Source: Kitasatospora aureofaciens | Lineage (GTDB): Bacteria > Actinomycetota > Actinomycetes > Streptomycetales > Streptomycetaceae | DNA: 64,000 nucleotides | NCBI GenBank assembly: GCA_000720845.1 | Contig: JODU01000007.1 | Coordinates: 62,001-126,000, forward strand | Direction: 5' to 3' | Part shown: piece after piece, positions 1 through 8,735 of the stretch | Position numbering within the stretch: position 1 is the stretch's first letter | Layout of the letters: each line of letters opens with the position of its first letter | Notes under the pieces: generated by a model | Database searches by the model: none | The model's input: only the letters and a program-made list of their open reading frames with translations | Told to the model about the DNA's origin: nothing | Made by a program: the position numbers and the translations under genes

Positions 1-1
1 C

Positions 2-241
2 GTCCCGAGCGGTGTCTCCCCCGAGCTGGCCTCGGCCGCCGAGACGGCCGGTGTGCGGGCCGTTCCCTTCCTGGTCGAACCGGACGGCCCCGCGCTGACC
101 GCGATCGCCGCTCTGATCGACGCCGGTGAGGTCGCCGTCGAGGTGGAGGAGACCTTCCCGCTGGAGCAGGCCGCGGCGGCCCATGCCCGCGGCGAGTCCG
201 GCCGCACCCGCGGCAAGCTCGTCCTGACCGTCGCCGGCTGA
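2..241 (+). CDS. C-terminal end of an MDR-family (zinc-type alcohol dehydrogenase / quinone oxidoreductase) NADP-dependent oxidoreductase, 5' truncated by window edge
   Basis: The reading frame is open from the first bases to the TGA at 239-241, so only about the last 79 residues are present. The segment shows the typical C-terminus of medium-chain dehydrogenase/reductases: an alternating hydrophobic stretch, then AAAAHARGESG and GKLVLTV, which matches the usual 'A.A.h..l..g...GK.Vl.v' ending of quinone oxidoreductases. A GTG at 53 is an internal codon rather than the start. The substrate cannot be told from this fragment. Confidence 0.75.
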   Translation, partial: VPSGVSPELASAAETAGVRAVPFLVEPDGPALTAIAALIDAGEVAVEVEETFPLEQAAAAHARGESGRTRGKLVLTVAG

Positions 242-293
242 CCCGTCCACGGCCGCGGCCGTCGACGGCGGGGCGGGACGGTACGGTGCTGTC

Positions 294-1022
294 ATGTCTC
301 GATCAGCGGAAGCCGGACCGGTAGTGCCTCCCGTCACCGCGGACGATGTCGGCCTCGCCGTGCGGCTCGCCGTGGACCTCCTTCGGGAAGCATCACCGCA
401 CGGATGGGCCGGCAGGGCCGGTTCGCTGGACTGGGACTGCTGGGAGACCGTCGAGCACCTCGCCAACGACCTGTTGTACTACGCCGTGCAACTGGGGCCG
501 CAGAACCCGCCGCTGGACACCCACGTCCCGTTCGAGCTCCGGCACAAGAGGCCGGACGCACCCCTGGTCTTCGTCCACGCGGAGCGTGACGCGGGCCCGG
601 CCGGCCTGGTGCAGGTGCTGGAGGCGTGCGGCGCGCTGCTGGTCGCCATGGTGCGTACGACGCCGTCCCGGGTCCGCGCCCACCACGCCGCCGGGGTGTC
701 GGACCCGGAAGGGTTCGCGGCGCTGGGCGTGCAGGAGACGCTGGTGCACATGCACGATGTGGCGGAGGGCCTCGGGCTTGCCTGGAGCCCGCCCTCGGCC
801 CTCTGCTCGCGGGTGCTCGCCCGGCTGTTTCCCCAGGCTCCGGGCGGCGCGGACCCCTGGCCCACCCTGTTGTGGGCCACCGGCCGGGCCGAACTGCCGG
901 GGCGCCCTCGTCTCACCGTCTGGCGCTCGGACAGCACACCGCGCCGGGATCGTCAGGCTGCCGGCGCGAAGGCCACGATGGCGTCCACGAGGTCGGCCGG
1001 AGCTTCCAGCGGGATCAGGTGA
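294..1022 (+). CDS. DinB / MDMPI-like putative mycothiol-dependent protein
   Basis: The 242-aa product has the layout of the DinB/maleylpyruvate-isomerase-N superfamily: an N-terminal helix with WDCWETVEHLANDLL (about residues 48-62) and a later ETLVHMHDVAEGLG (about 149-162) that could supply His/Asp metal ligands. Members of this four-helix family are metal-dependent thiol-transferase or isomerase-like proteins in actinobacteria, often using mycothiol. Start ATG 294 lies about 50 nt after the preceding gene. The last 23 or so codons run antisense through the 3' end of the convergent hydrolase gene and look less family-like (Ser/Ala/Arg-rich), so the original stop may have been lost. No substrate can be assigned. 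Confidence 0.6.
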   Translation: MSRSAEAGPVVPPVTADDVGLAVRLAVDLLREASPHGWAGRAGSLDWDCWETVEHLANDLLYYAVQLGPQNPPLDTHVPFELRHKRPDAPLVFVHAERDAGPAGLVQVLEACGALLVAMVRTTPSRVRAHHAAGVSDPEGFAALGVQETLVHMHDVAEGLGLAWSPPSALCSRVLARLFPQAPGGADPWPTLLWATGRAELPGRPRLTVWRSDSTPRRDRQAAGAKATMASTRSAGASSGIR

Positions 1023-1729
1023 CCCGTGTGCGGGATCACCATGAGGTCGGCCTGGGAGAGATAGGGCACCAGGTTGTCGCGGAGCACGTCGACGGGCTCG
1101 ACCCGGTCGTGCTCTCCGGCGACGACGAGAGCGGGAACGCTGACCCTGCGCGTGTGCTCGGTGATGTCCTGCCCGATGCCTCGCAGCGGCCACTCGGTGC
1201 GGGCGGCTTCGGTGGCGGCCCGCGAATCGGCCAGGATCCGCGCCTTGACGGAAGCGGACAGCTCGGTCGCGGTGAGGACGTGGTCCCGTGCCCCGGCTGT
1301 GGACTCGACGGAGTCGTAGGCGTGCGACAGGGCTTCCTGGTACTCGGGGGTGATCTGTGCGGCGGGCCGGGCGGGTCCGGAGCCGACGAGGACGATGCCG
1401 CGAAGGCCGACGGGCCGAGTGCCCGCGACCATCTGCGCCACCTTGCCCCCCATCGAATGCCCTACCAGGACGTAGTCGGTGACCCCCGCGTCGGCGAGTA
1501 CGGCGAGCGTGTCGTCGGTGAGCTGCCCGAGCGTGTAAGGGCCGGGCAGATCGCGCGACCGGCTCCATCCGCGGAAGTCGACCGTGAGCACGTCACGGCC
1601 CGGGAGGCGAGCGGTGACGAGGTCCCAGGTGCGGGCGGAACCACCCCAGTAGTGCAGGAACACCAGGGTCGGACCGCTCCCCGGCCGATGGTCGTAAGCG
1701 GGCAGGAGTGTCTGCTGCGTCGTGTTCAC
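953..1729 (-). CDS. alpha/beta-fold hydrolase
   Basis: The 258-aa product is a cytoplasmic alpha/beta hydrolase of normal family length. It carries an HYWGG oxyanion-hole type motif (26-30), the nucleophile elbow GHSMGG (Ser92), the acid in AGEHDRVEP (Asp208) and the catalytic His in HTGHLIP (His237). The GTG at 1729 is chosen because GGAAG precedes it; longer versions would run into the divergent AraC gene. The neighbouring regulator probably controls it. Esterase, lactonase or haloperoxidase-like activities are all possible, and the substrate is unknown. Confidence 0.85.
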   Translation of the reverse strand: MNTTQQTLLPAYDHRPGSGPTLVFLHYWGGSARTWDLVTARLPGRDVLTVDFRGWSRSRDLPGPYTLGQLTDDTLAVLADAGVTDYVLVGHSMGGKVAQMVAGTRPVGLRGIVLVGSGPARPAAQITPEYQEALSHAYDSVESTAGARDHVLTATELSASVKARILADSRAATEAARTEWPLRGIGQDITEHTRRVSVPALVVAGEHDRVEPVDVLRDNLVPYLSQADLMVIPHTGHLIPLEAPADLVDAIVAFAPAA

Positions 1730-1822
1730 GGTGGCTCTTCCGGTCGATGTTCTGGGCGATTGCCCTGTGTGTTCATTGAAACGTCCGCCGCCGTACCGGG
1801 CATCGGCCGGACCGGTCGCCTG

Positions 1823-2668
1823 ATGGTGAAAACTGGACACGTGAGCGTGATCCGGCAGATGACCTACCAGCCCGCGGGGCACCGCCTCACCGCGGTCGAG
1901 ACGATGACGTTCGACCGCCTCGGCGAGCTGAACGACGGCGGCACACAGCGTGCCGACTTCCACGTCCTCGCCGTCGTCGACGCCGGGCCCGGCTCAGTCA
2001 CCGTGGATTTCCTCCACCACCCACTGCGGGACCGGTCGGCGGTGTGGATTCCGCCGGGCGCGGTGCACCGGTGGGACGACATCGCCGGCGTGACCGGGCA
2101 CCTCGTGCTGTTCGTGCCGACCGCGCCGGTCACCCACGCCACCCGGGAGCTGGCCGCCTCCCCGGACCTGGCCGCGCACTGGAGGATTCCCGACGCCGAC
2201 TGGCCGTTCGTCGACGCGGCGCGCGACCATCTGCTCCTGGAGGCGTCCGTCCCACCCGGTGACTCCGCCACGGAGCTGCCCGAGATCCTGCTTTCCGCGC
2301 TCGTCGCCCGGCTGCGGCCACCCCAGGCCGCGGCACGGTCCGGGCATCCGGTGTTCCAGTCGTTCCGCTCCAGCGTCGAAGCTCACTTCCGCGACCACCA
2401 CGACGCCGGCTACTACGCCCGTGCCCTGGGCTACTCGCCGCGCACCCTCTCACGGGCGGTGCAGAAGGCCACCGGGCGTACCGCGAAGGCGTACGTCGTC
2501 GACCGGATCGTCCTTGAGGCCAAACGGCTCCTCGCGCACGACCGCCTCACCGCGGCGCAGTGCGCCGCCGTCCTCGGCTTCCCCGACGCGTCCAACTTCT
2601 CGGTCTTCTTCCGGAACGCGACAGGCATGCGCCCCGGGGCCTGGCAGGCGACGGTGACCGCCGAGTGA
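1823..2668 (+). CDS. AraC-family transcriptional regulator
   Basis: The 281-aa product has an N-terminal cupin-like AraC ligand domain (about 1-140; WIPPGAVHRWD is a typical cupin signature) and a C-terminal pair of helix-turn-helix motifs (about 185-275, including YYARALGYSPRTLSRAV and AAVLGFPDASNFSVFF). Such proteins bind direct repeats as activators. The ATG at 1823 is used; a GTG at 1841 in the same frame is an equally possible start. It is transcribed divergently from the alpha/beta hydrolase with about 93 bp between them, so that hydrolase is the likeliest target. Confidence 0.88.
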   Translation: MVKTGHVSVIRQMTYQPAGHRLTAVETMTFDRLGELNDGGTQRADFHVLAVVDAGPGSVTVDFLHHPLRDRSAVWIPPGAVHRWDDIAGVTGHLVLFVPTAPVTHATRELAASPDLAAHWRIPDADWPFVDAARDHLLLEASVPPGDSATELPEILLSALVARLRPPQAAARSGHPVFQSFRSSVEAHFRDHHDAGYYARALGYSPRTLSRAVQKATGRTAKAYVVDRIVLEAKRLLAHDRLTAAQCAAVLGFPDASNFSVFFRNATGMRPGAWQATVTAE

Positions 2669-2756
2669 GGAGCCGCATCCGAGCTCCGTACCGAGGCCGC
2701 GCGCGACGTGCCCCGGCCTGCCCCGGCGGACCCTGCGCCGCACAGGCCCCGGAGCC

Positions 2757-3494
2757 CTACATCCGGAATCCGGCGGGACCGCGCACCGCGGCCGCGGCGA
2801 GTTCCCTGATCCGGGCGGCGGGTGCGGGAACGCCGGCGGCTTGCTGGACCCAGGCCACGAACTCCTCGGGGCTCAGGCCACTCGGCGGCTGCCCGACGTA
2901 CGGCAGGGCGTAGAGGGGGGTGTTGGGTTCGCTCCGCCAGCTCTCCGCCAGCGGGCCGAGGTCCACGGTGTCGAAGCCGAGGACGTCCAGCAGATCGGCC
3001 ACCTCCTTCTTCGCGGTCCCGTCGTCGCCGGAGAGCGGTATCGCTGTGCGGTCGTCGGCTCCGGCGGGTCGGAAGAGCTCCAGCAGCTGCTTGGGCCCGA
3101 TGCTGTGCAGGGCCTTGACCACCCTGCTGTCCGCGAGGTGGCTCTGCACCAGTTCACTGGAGGTCAGCTCGTTGCTGTCGAGTCGCGGAATCGAGAAACC
3201 CGGGTACAGCGCGTAGTTCATCGGGTCGATGACGGTCTTTCCGGACAGCTCTGCTCGGGGCAGCCGCTCGTGTGCCGCCAGCGGTACGGCGGCCAGGACC
3301 AGATCACCGGCGGCCGCCGCCTCGACGGGGGTGGCCGCGCGGGCACGGGCACCGATCTCCGCGACCAGATCTGCCAGCGTCTCGGGGCCGCGGGAGTTGC
3401 TCAGGACTACGTGCACACCCGCGTCGGCTGCGCGGCGGGCGACTGCGACGCCGACCATGCCGGTGCCGATGATTCCCAGGGTCGTTCGGCTCAC
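2757..3494 (-). CDS. NADPH/F420-type oxidoreductase (NAD(P)-binding Rossmann, YadF/FNO-like)
   Basis: The 245-aa product begins with the dinucleotide-binding loop LGIIGTGMVGVAVARR (about 5-20) followed by LSNSRGPE, where the Ser-Arg pair suits NADP. It then has the VIDPMNYAL region seen in F420-dependent NADP reductases and their F420-independent relatives. The GTG start at 3494 has GGAGA upstream. It is divergent from a LysR-type gene with an operator-like dyad between them. The family reduces or oxidises a cofactor or a small carbonyl compound; the actual partner is not evident. Confidence 0.8.
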   Translation of the reverse strand: MSRTTLGIIGTGMVGVAVARRAADAGVHVVLSNSRGPETLADLVAEIGARARAATPVEAAAAGDLVLAAVPLAAHERLPRAELSGKTVIDPMNYALYPGFSIPRLDSNELTSSELVQSHLADSRVVKALHSIGPKQLLELFRPAGADDRTAIPLSGDDGTAKKEVADLLDVLGFDTVDLGPLAESWRSEPNTPLYALPYVGQPPSGLSPEEFVAWVQQAAGVPAPAARIRELAAAAVRGPAGFRM

Positions 3495-3616
3495 CTGTGT
3501 TCTCCGTTCAGGTCTTGCCGCCTCGCAGAGGCCGGGTCCCCGGCCGCCGCGGCGGTCTCGCACCCATCACAGCGATGACGCCCCGGGCGAACAAGAACCA
3601 GTACCCACCAGCAGCG

Positions 3617-3631
3617 ATCACAAGATGTGAT
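3617..3631. promoter_or_regulatory. LysR-type operator dyad (T-N11-A)
   Basis: ATCACA-AGA-TGTGAT is a perfect 6-bp inverted repeat. It contains the classical LysR box T-N11-A (T3618 to A3630) and ends 11 bp before the LysR-type start codon, between the divergent LysR and oxidoreductase genes. Autoregulation and control of the oxidoreductase are inferred. Confidence 0.7.
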
Positions 3632-3642
3632 AGATCAGGGGG

Positions 3643-4491
3643 ATGGAGCTCAGATCGCTGCACTACTTCGTGACCGTTGCCGAGGAACTGCACTTCGGGC
3701 GGGCGGCACAACGGCTGAACATCGTGCAGTCGGCGGTGAGCCAGCAGATCAGCCGACTCGAACGCGAACTCGGAGTGCTCCTGCTTCAGCGCACATCACG
3801 GCGGGTGCGTCTCACCCCGGCCGGTGAACGGGTGCTCGGCGCGGCCAGGGAGACCCTTGCCTCGGCGGCGCGGGTCCGGGTGGTCGCCGGAGAACCGGCC
3901 GCGGCCCTGCGGATCGGGACGGCGTCGTGTGCCATGTGGCGGCTCGACCGCGCACTGGAGCGCCTGCGCGTGAGTGAGCGCCCCGCCGAACTTGAGCTGG
4001 TCGACCTCCCGGTGGCCGCACGATTGGCCGCTGTCCGCGACGGCGAGCTGGATGTGGCGCTGGTGCGAGGAGCGATCGCCTCGTCGGAGGTGACGGTGGC
4101 GCGTGCGTGGTCCGAGCCGGTGCACGCGGTGCTCTCGCGCGACCATGTCGCGGCCGGCAAGCCGGCGGTCGGCCCGCATCAGCTCGATCCACGGGGGCTG
4201 GTGCTTCCCGCCCGTGAGAGCGACCCGCCACTGCACGACGCGCTCCTCGCCGCCGTGCCGGTGACCCCACTCCGCCGGCCCGCCGGAGACCTGTCCAACG
4301 TGCTGTTCGAGGTCGGCCGTGATCCCGAGACCTGGACCCTGATGCCTGCCGAGGGGCTCGCCGGGTTCCGTTCCGAGCGGTTGCTCCATGTACCGTTCGA
4401 TCCGCCTGCGAGCGTCGACAGCCATGTCGTCACCTCACTGGCCACACCGCAGTCGTGCGTGGCGTCGTATGTGGCCGCGTTCGCAGACTGA
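3643..4491 (+). CDS. LysR-family transcriptional regulator
   Basis: The 282-aa product starts with a canonical LysR winged HTH (MELRSLHYFVTVAEELHF, then AVSQQISRLERELG, residues about 1-60). A periplasmic-binding-protein-like effector domain (about 88-280) follows. The ATG at 3643 is the first possible start and lies just after the palindrome at 3617-3631. It is divergent from the NAD(P)-binding oxidoreductase gene, which is the likely target. Confidence 0.92.
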   Translation: MELRSLHYFVTVAEELHFGRAAQRLNIVQSAVSQQISRLERELGVLLLQRTSRRVRLTPAGERVLGAARETLASAARVRVVAGEPAAALRIGTASCAMWRLDRALERLRVSERPAELELVDLPVAARLAAVRDGELDVALVRGAIASSEVTVARAWSEPVHAVLSRDHVAAGKPAVGPHQLDPRGLVLPARESDPPLHDALLAAVPVTPLRRPAGDLSNVLFEVGRDPETWTLMPAEGLAGFRSERLLHVPFDPPASVDSHVVTSLATPQSCVASYVAAFAD

Positions 4492-4555
4492 CCCGCCGGC
4501 GCCGACGGACCGGCCCGGCGTGGGGCAGCGGTCCCGCGGTTCTCCGTCTCCGGGG

Positions 4556-5461
4556 TCAGAGGTAGCGGACCCCGGTCAGTTCCTGCGCCGCGGACCAGAG
4601 CTGCTTGCCGACGGCCGGGTCGGCCGCCTCCCGGCTGAGCCGTGCCTCGGTGACCCGGCCCCGCGTCTCGAAGAATCCGGCGGGGCCGAAGAACCGGCCG
4701 CCGCTCAAGCCACGTTCGGTCGCGGCGCGCAACTGCGGCAAGGCGCCCTGCTCCACGGACTGGGTGGCGAGCAGACCGAGCCACGCGATCACCCGCCCGA
4801 GCCGGCCACGGTGTTCCCAGGCGCGCGGCGTCAGGTTGGTGCGAGTGAGACCGGGGTGGGCCAGCACGCTGGCGATCGGCGATCCGGCGGCCCGCAGCCG
4901 CCGGTCCAGCTCGACACCGAAGACCGTGGTGGCGAGCTTGGACCGGCCGTAGGCGGGTGCCGCCCGGTAGTCGCGCTCGGACATCAGGTCGTCGAAGTCG
5001 AGGTGCGCGCTTTTGTGGGTGATCGAGCTGAGGCTGACGACGCGGGGTTCCTCAGCCGCGGCCAGCGGGCCGAGCAGCAGTCCCGTCAGAGCGAAGTGCC
5101 CCAGCATGTTCGTGCCGAACTGCAGCTCGAAGCCGTCGGCCGAGATGCGGCGCGGGCCGAGCAGCACGACCCCGGCGTTGTTGACCAGCAGGTCGATGAC
5201 CGGGTGGTCGGACACCAGCTCGGTGGCGAAGGCCCGTACGGAGTCGAGAGAGGCCAGGTCGAGCTCGCGCACCTCGGTGTCGCCTCCGATCCCGCGGGCG
5301 GCTTCCGCACCGGCGGCGGTGTCGCGGACCGCGAGCACGACGCGGGCACCCTTGCGGGCCAGCTCGGTCGCGGTGACCAGTCCGAGCCCCGAGTTCGCGC
5401 CGGTGACCACGGCGATCCGGCCGTGCTGGTCGGGGATGAGGTCGGTGTTCCATCCGGCCAT
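4556..5461 (-). CDS. short-chain dehydrogenase/reductase (SDR)
   Basis: The 301-aa product is a classical SDR with the cofactor motif TGANSGLG (20-27), NNAG (94-97), the catalytic Ser in SLSSITH and Tyr171/Lys175 in AYGRSK. The size and the sequence after the active site resemble retinol-dehydrogenase/WWOX-like SDRs annotated in actinobacteria. ATG 5461 has AGGAG upstream. It sits divergent to an XRE-type regulator, a common pairing in Streptomyces where the regulator controls the SDR. The substrate is unknown. Confidence 0.9.
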   Translation of the reverse strand: MAGWNTDLIPDQHGRIAVVTGANSGLGLVTATELARKGARVVLAVRDTAAGAEAARGIGGDTEVRELDLASLDSVRAFATELVSDHPVIDLLVNNAGVVLLGPRRISADGFELQFGTNMLGHFALTGLLLGPLAAAEEPRVVSLSSITHKSAHLDFDDLMSERDYRAAPAYGRSKLATTVFGVELDRRLRAAGSPIASVLAHPGLTRTNLTPRAWEHRGRLGRVIAWLGLLATQSVEQGALPQLRAATERGLSGGRFFGPAGFFETRGRVTEARLSREAADPAVGKQLWSAAQELTGVRYL

Positions 5462-5599
5462 GCGCTGCTCCTGGGGTTCGTACGATCTCGTGCGGTGGAG
5501 CAACGACGCTAGGACCACGGCGAGCAGGCCGGGTGGTTCCCGCTTGCCTGGGACTGTGCGACCTACCTTTGCGGCGCCGCACGGCGGCACACTTGTGGC

Positions 5600-6475
5600 A
5601 TGACCCACCCGTACGCCCGTGAACTCGGTGACTTCCTGCGCGCCCGGCGCGGCAGGCTGAGCCCTCGTGACGTCGGCCTGGAGCCGGGCGGCCGGCGCAA
5701 GGTCACCGGTCTTCGGCGCGAGGAACTGGCCCTGCTCGCGGGGCTGAGCACCGACTACTACCAGCGGATGGAGCAAGGCCGGGAGGTACGCCCGTCCGAC
5801 GGAGTCCTGGACGCGCTCGCCGACGCGCTCATGCTCGACGACGATGAGCGACGGCACCTGTTCGCCCTGGCCCACGCCACCCGGCGGCCGGTGCTCGCCC
5901 GGGTGGATCGCGGTCCGGAGCGGGTGCCGGAGGGCACCCGGCGACTGCTGGGTCTGATGGACACCCCGGCGGTCGTGCTCGGCAGGCACCTGGACCTGCT
6001 GGCCTGGAACTCGATGGCGGAGGCACTGCTGGGCCACCCGGCCGGCCACCCGCCGGACCGGCTCAACATGCTCCTGCTGATGTTCGACGACACCCTGACC
6101 GGCCAGCGGAGCTGTCCGGACTGGGAGCGGCAGGCTCTGGAGTACATCGGCATGATGCGCGCCGCCGTCGCCACCGATCCCACCCATCCGCGTGCCACCG
6201 CGGTCGTCGGCGAACTGAGCATCCGCAGCGCCGAGTTCCGCCGCTTGTGGGCCCGGCACGATGTCCGCTCGTCCGTCAGCGGCACCAAGGCCTTCCGTGT
6301 CCCCGAGGTGGGCGACATCGTCCTGGACTGGGACACCTACCCGCTGCCCGGTGCACCGGGTCCGGTCATGCTGATCTGGACGGCCGAACCGGGCAGCGCC
6401 GACGCGGACCGGCTGCGCCTCCTGGCATCGCTGCGCGCGACCGGCCCGGCATCCGTCGACGGGCATCGGTCTTGA
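5600..6475 (+). CDS. XRE-family HTH regulator with MmyB-like ligand-binding domain
   Basis: The 291-aa product has an N-terminal lambda-repressor-type HTH (about 8-75; KVTGLRREELALLAGLSTDYY and RMEQGREVRPSDGVLDALA). A MmyB-like PAS-type domain follows (about 100-275; WNSMAEALLGHPAG). This class of actinobacterial regulators is usually coded divergently from a short-chain dehydrogenase, as here. The ATG at 5600 is the first possible start. Confidence 0.9.
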   Translation: MTHPYARELGDFLRARRGRLSPRDVGLEPGGRRKVTGLRREELALLAGLSTDYYQRMEQGREVRPSDGVLDALADALMLDDDERRHLFALAHATRRPVLARVDRGPERVPEGTRRLLGLMDTPAVVLGRHLDLLAWNSMAEALLGHPAGHPPDRLNMLLLMFDDTLTGQRSCPDWERQALEYIGMMRAAVATDPTHPRATAVVGELSIRSAEFRRLWARHDVRSSVSGTKAFRVPEVGDIVLDWDTYPLPGAPGPVMLIWTAEPGSADADRLRLLASLRATGPASVDGHRS

Positions 6476-7299
6476 CCGACGGCGAGGAAGCGAAGGGAGA
6501 AGGGGCGGAGGCAGAAGCCCTGGTCGGCGGCATGGTGAACGCCGGCGCGGTCTTCCGCCGCGGTGCCCTGGTGGAGCGCCCGGCGCCGCGCACCGCGCGC
6601 GCCCTCCATGCCCATCTCCTCGCGCTCAGGCAGCACGGTTTCGACTCTGCTCCCATGCCCGTCCGTCTCACCGCGGACGGTCGCGAGCATCTGACCTTCG
6701 TCCCGGGCGATGTCGCCCTGCCGCCGTTTCCCCGCTGGGTGATGACCGAGACCGCGTTGAGATCGGTGGGAAGCCTGCTGCGGCGCCTGCACGACGCCGG
6801 CGCCGCCGTCGCGGTCGACACCCGCGTCGAGTGGCCCCGGGCCCTGGCCGACCCGGCGGGAGGCACGATGCTGTGCCACAACGATGTGTGCCCGGACAAC
6901 GTCGTCTTCCGCGACGGCCGTGCCGCGGCCCTGATCGATTTCGACCTGGCGGCACCCGGCCGAGCGGTGTGGGACGTCGCCATGACCGCCCGCTACTGGG
7001 TCCCCATACTCGATCCCACGTCCGCGGCGGCTCTCTATCCCGCGGGGCTGGACACCCCGACGCGACTGCGGATCCTCGCCGACGGCTACGGCCTCTCCCG
7101 ACAGGAGCGCGCTGAACTGCCTGGCGTCATCGAACAGGCCACGGCGTCCTGCCGGGCCTTCGTCGCCGACCGGGTGGCCGACGGTGACCCCGTCTACACC
7201 CGGACGCTGTCCGAGCGCGGTGGGTGGCAGCGGTGGGACCGCGTTCAGGAGTGGCTGGTGGCTCAACGCGGGGTGTTCGCCGCTGCCCTGTCGGACTGA
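6472..7299 (+). CDS. phosphotransferase (aminoglycoside phosphotransferase / choline kinase-like fold)
   Basis: The 275-aa product has the APH catalytic loop CHNDVCPDNVVF (His-x-Asp...Asn) followed by the metal-binding LIDFDLAAPG. The N-lobe begins at LVGGMVNAGAVF. The start is uncertain: TTG 6472 overlaps the previous stop (TTGA) and keeps the conserved N-terminal LVGG, whereas ATG 6532 would remove it. Neither has a strong Shine-Dalgarno sequence. The protein may phosphorylate a small hydroxylated metabolite or antibiotic, but nothing shows which. Confidence 0.8.
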   Translation: MTDGEEAKGEGAEAEALVGGMVNAGAVFRRGALVERPAPRTARALHAHLLALRQHGFDSAPMPVRLTADGREHLTFVPGDVALPPFPRWVMTETALRSVGSLLRRLHDAGAAVAVDTRVEWPRALADPAGGTMLCHNDVCPDNVVFRDGRAAALIDFDLAAPGRAVWDVAMTARYWVPILDPTSAAALYPAGLDTPTRLRILADGYGLSRQERAELPGVIEQATASCRAFVADRVADGDPVYTRTLSERGGWQRWDRVQEWLVAQRGVFAAALSD

Positions 7300-7372
7300 C
7301 GGTCCGGGAGGTGGCCCCGCGGAAGACGTCAGCGGCCCTGTCCCACGGCCGCCGGCAGCCGCTCCTCTTCGG

Positions 7373-8401
7373 TTACCCGCGCACCGGAGGCTCCTCGGGT
7401 GGCGGCGCGGTCGAGGCGCGTACGACGAGTTCGGTGGCCAGCTCGATGTGGTGGGACTCGGCCTTCTCGCCGTTGGCGAGCCGGAGCGCGGTACGCAGGG
7501 CCGCACCGCCCATCTCCCGCAGTGGCTGGCGCACGGTGGTGAGGGGCGGTGACGCCATCTGGGCGAGGCTCGTGTCGTCGAAGCCGACCACGCTCAGGTC
7601 TTGCGGAACGCGCATCCCGCGGCCCCGGGCGGTCTCGATGACCCCGACGGCGATCTCGTCGTTGCCTGCGAAGATCGCCGTCGGTGGCTCTCGCAGGCCC
7701 AACAGTGCCGCGGCTCCGAGCAGTCCCGTCTCGTAGGTGAACTCTCCCGGCCTGACGTAGCCGTCGGGCACCTGGGCCCCTCCCGCCTCCATGGCGGCAC
7801 GGTAGCCGTGCATGCGTGCCTGGTTGCACACCGCCATGGCGGGTCCGCCGAGATAGGCGACGCGGCGGTGGCCCAGGGAGAGCAGGTGCTGTGTCGCGGC
7901 CAGTCCCCCGGCGAAGTTGGTGGCCCCGACGCTGTTCACCCGGCTGTCCGGCAGGTGCAAGGGGTCCAGCACGACCAGCGGCAGTCCGGACCGGGCCAGT
8001 TCGTTCAGGTGCGCCGTGGTGTACACGCTGGTGACCGCGATGACGGCACGACGCCCGGCGGAGACCAGGTCCCGGGCCCAGTGCGGGGCACTGGATGCCT
8101 TGCTGATCACCACCGAGGCCCCCAGTTCGGAGGCGGAGTCGATGATCCCTTCCAGGGTTTCGGCGACGTACGACTTCAGGCCGCCCTTGAACTGCACCTC
8201 GATGGTCGGGCTTTCGACGGACTCGGTGTGACGGAACACGGGGGCGAGGTAGTCGTGGTGGTGGAGCAGCTCCTGCACCCGGGCACGGGTCTGCGGCGCC
8301 ACGTCACCGCGGCCGTTCACCACTTTGGACACGGTCGCGACGGAGACCCCGGCCGCTTGGGCGATGTCCGCCAAAGTGGTGCGTCTCGCGCTCGGTCGCA
8401 T
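7373..8401 (-). CDS. LacI-family transcriptional regulator (probably of the adjacent glycoside uptake operon)
   Basis: The 342-aa product has an N-terminal LacI HTH (TTLADIAQAAGVS and ATVSKVVNG, about 8-32) and a periplasmic-binding-like sugar-sensing domain ending in the usual DDTSLAQMASPPLTTV region. ATG 8401 is chosen because GGGAGGG precedes it. It is transcribed away from the sugar ABC transporter/GH3 operon with 381 bp between, and that gap contains two copies of a TTTCGAAA-N3-TTTC motif. Position and motif resemble BxlR of the xylobiose (bxl) cluster in Streptomyces, so a xylo-oligosaccharide-responsive repressor is inferred. Confidence 0.88.
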   Translation of the reverse strand: MRPSARRTTLADIAQAAGVSVATVSKVVNGRGDVAPQTRARVQELLHHHDYLAPVFRHTESVESPTIEVQFKGGLKSYVAETLEGIIDSASELGASVVISKASSAPHWARDLVSAGRRAVIAVTSVYTTAHLNELARSGLPLVVLDPLHLPDSRVNSVGATNFAGGLAATQHLLSLGHRRVAYLGGPAMAVCNQARMHGYRAAMEAGGAQVPDGYVRPGEFTYETGLLGAAALLGLREPPTAIFAGNDEIAVGVIETARGRGMRVPQDLSVVGFDDTSLAQMASPPLTTVRQPLREMGGAALRTALRLANGEKAESHHIELATELVVRASTAPPPEEPPVRG

Positions 8402-8564
8402 CGGTTCCCTCCCGTGTACGTCCACCGGTGCGGTGAGTCGCCGGTCGGGCCGGCGACGCGGGTGGAACCGGTCAACAGTACGGCACCCTCCGCCACGACC
8501 TGACCAGCTGCGACGGCACTCGAGCCGCGATCATCTCCCTACCCGCCTACCCTCGGTCGAGCAC

Positions 8565-8580
8565 TTTCGAAACCATTTCG
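8565..8580. promoter_or_regulatory. putative LacI-family operator 1
   Basis: TTTCGAAACCATTTCG contains the inverted repeat CGAAA-CCA-TTTCG. The same TTTCGAAA-N3-TTTC pattern recurs at 8721. CGAA/TTCG-type inverted repeats are known from regulatory sites of Streptomyces xylanase and xylosidase genes. Confidence 0.65.
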
Positions 8581-8663
8581 GTCTCGCGCGAAGACCTCCC
8601 GGGTGCCACAACATCCCGGTATCACAGGGCCCGACACGCTTGTGGAAGAGCCTTGCACGTCCC

Positions 8664-8693
8664 TTGACAGGCCATCAGCCCGAAACCTAATTT
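8664..8693 (+). promoter_or_regulatory. housekeeping-type promoter of the glycoside uptake operon
   Basis: TTGACA (8664-8669) is followed after 18 nt by TAATTT (8688-8693), a good match to the HrdB/sigma-70 consensus. Operator 2 lies about 28 nt downstream of the -10, where a LacI-type repressor would block transcription. Confidence 0.65.
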
Positions 8694-8720
8694 GCACGAA
8701 CAGAGCTTCGGAGAAAGCTG

Positions 8721-8735
8721 TTTCGAAAATCTTTC
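8721..8735. promoter_or_regulatory. putative LacI-family operator 2
   Basis: TTTCGAAAATCTTTC (CGAAA-ATC-TTTC) repeats the pattern of operator 1. It lies between the promoter -10 and the start codon of the substrate-binding protein. Confidence 0.65.

Noticed and set aside
626..1822. Upstream extension of the AraC frame
   Set aside because: It covers the antisense of the alpha/beta hydrolase and has no family motif. The AraC protein begins at 1823 or 1841.
4556..6466. Extension of the SDR frame upstream of ATG 5461
   Set aside because: The extra residues are antisense to the XRE/MmyB regulator, while ATG 5461 has a good Shine-Dalgarno sequence and the proper SDR N-terminus.
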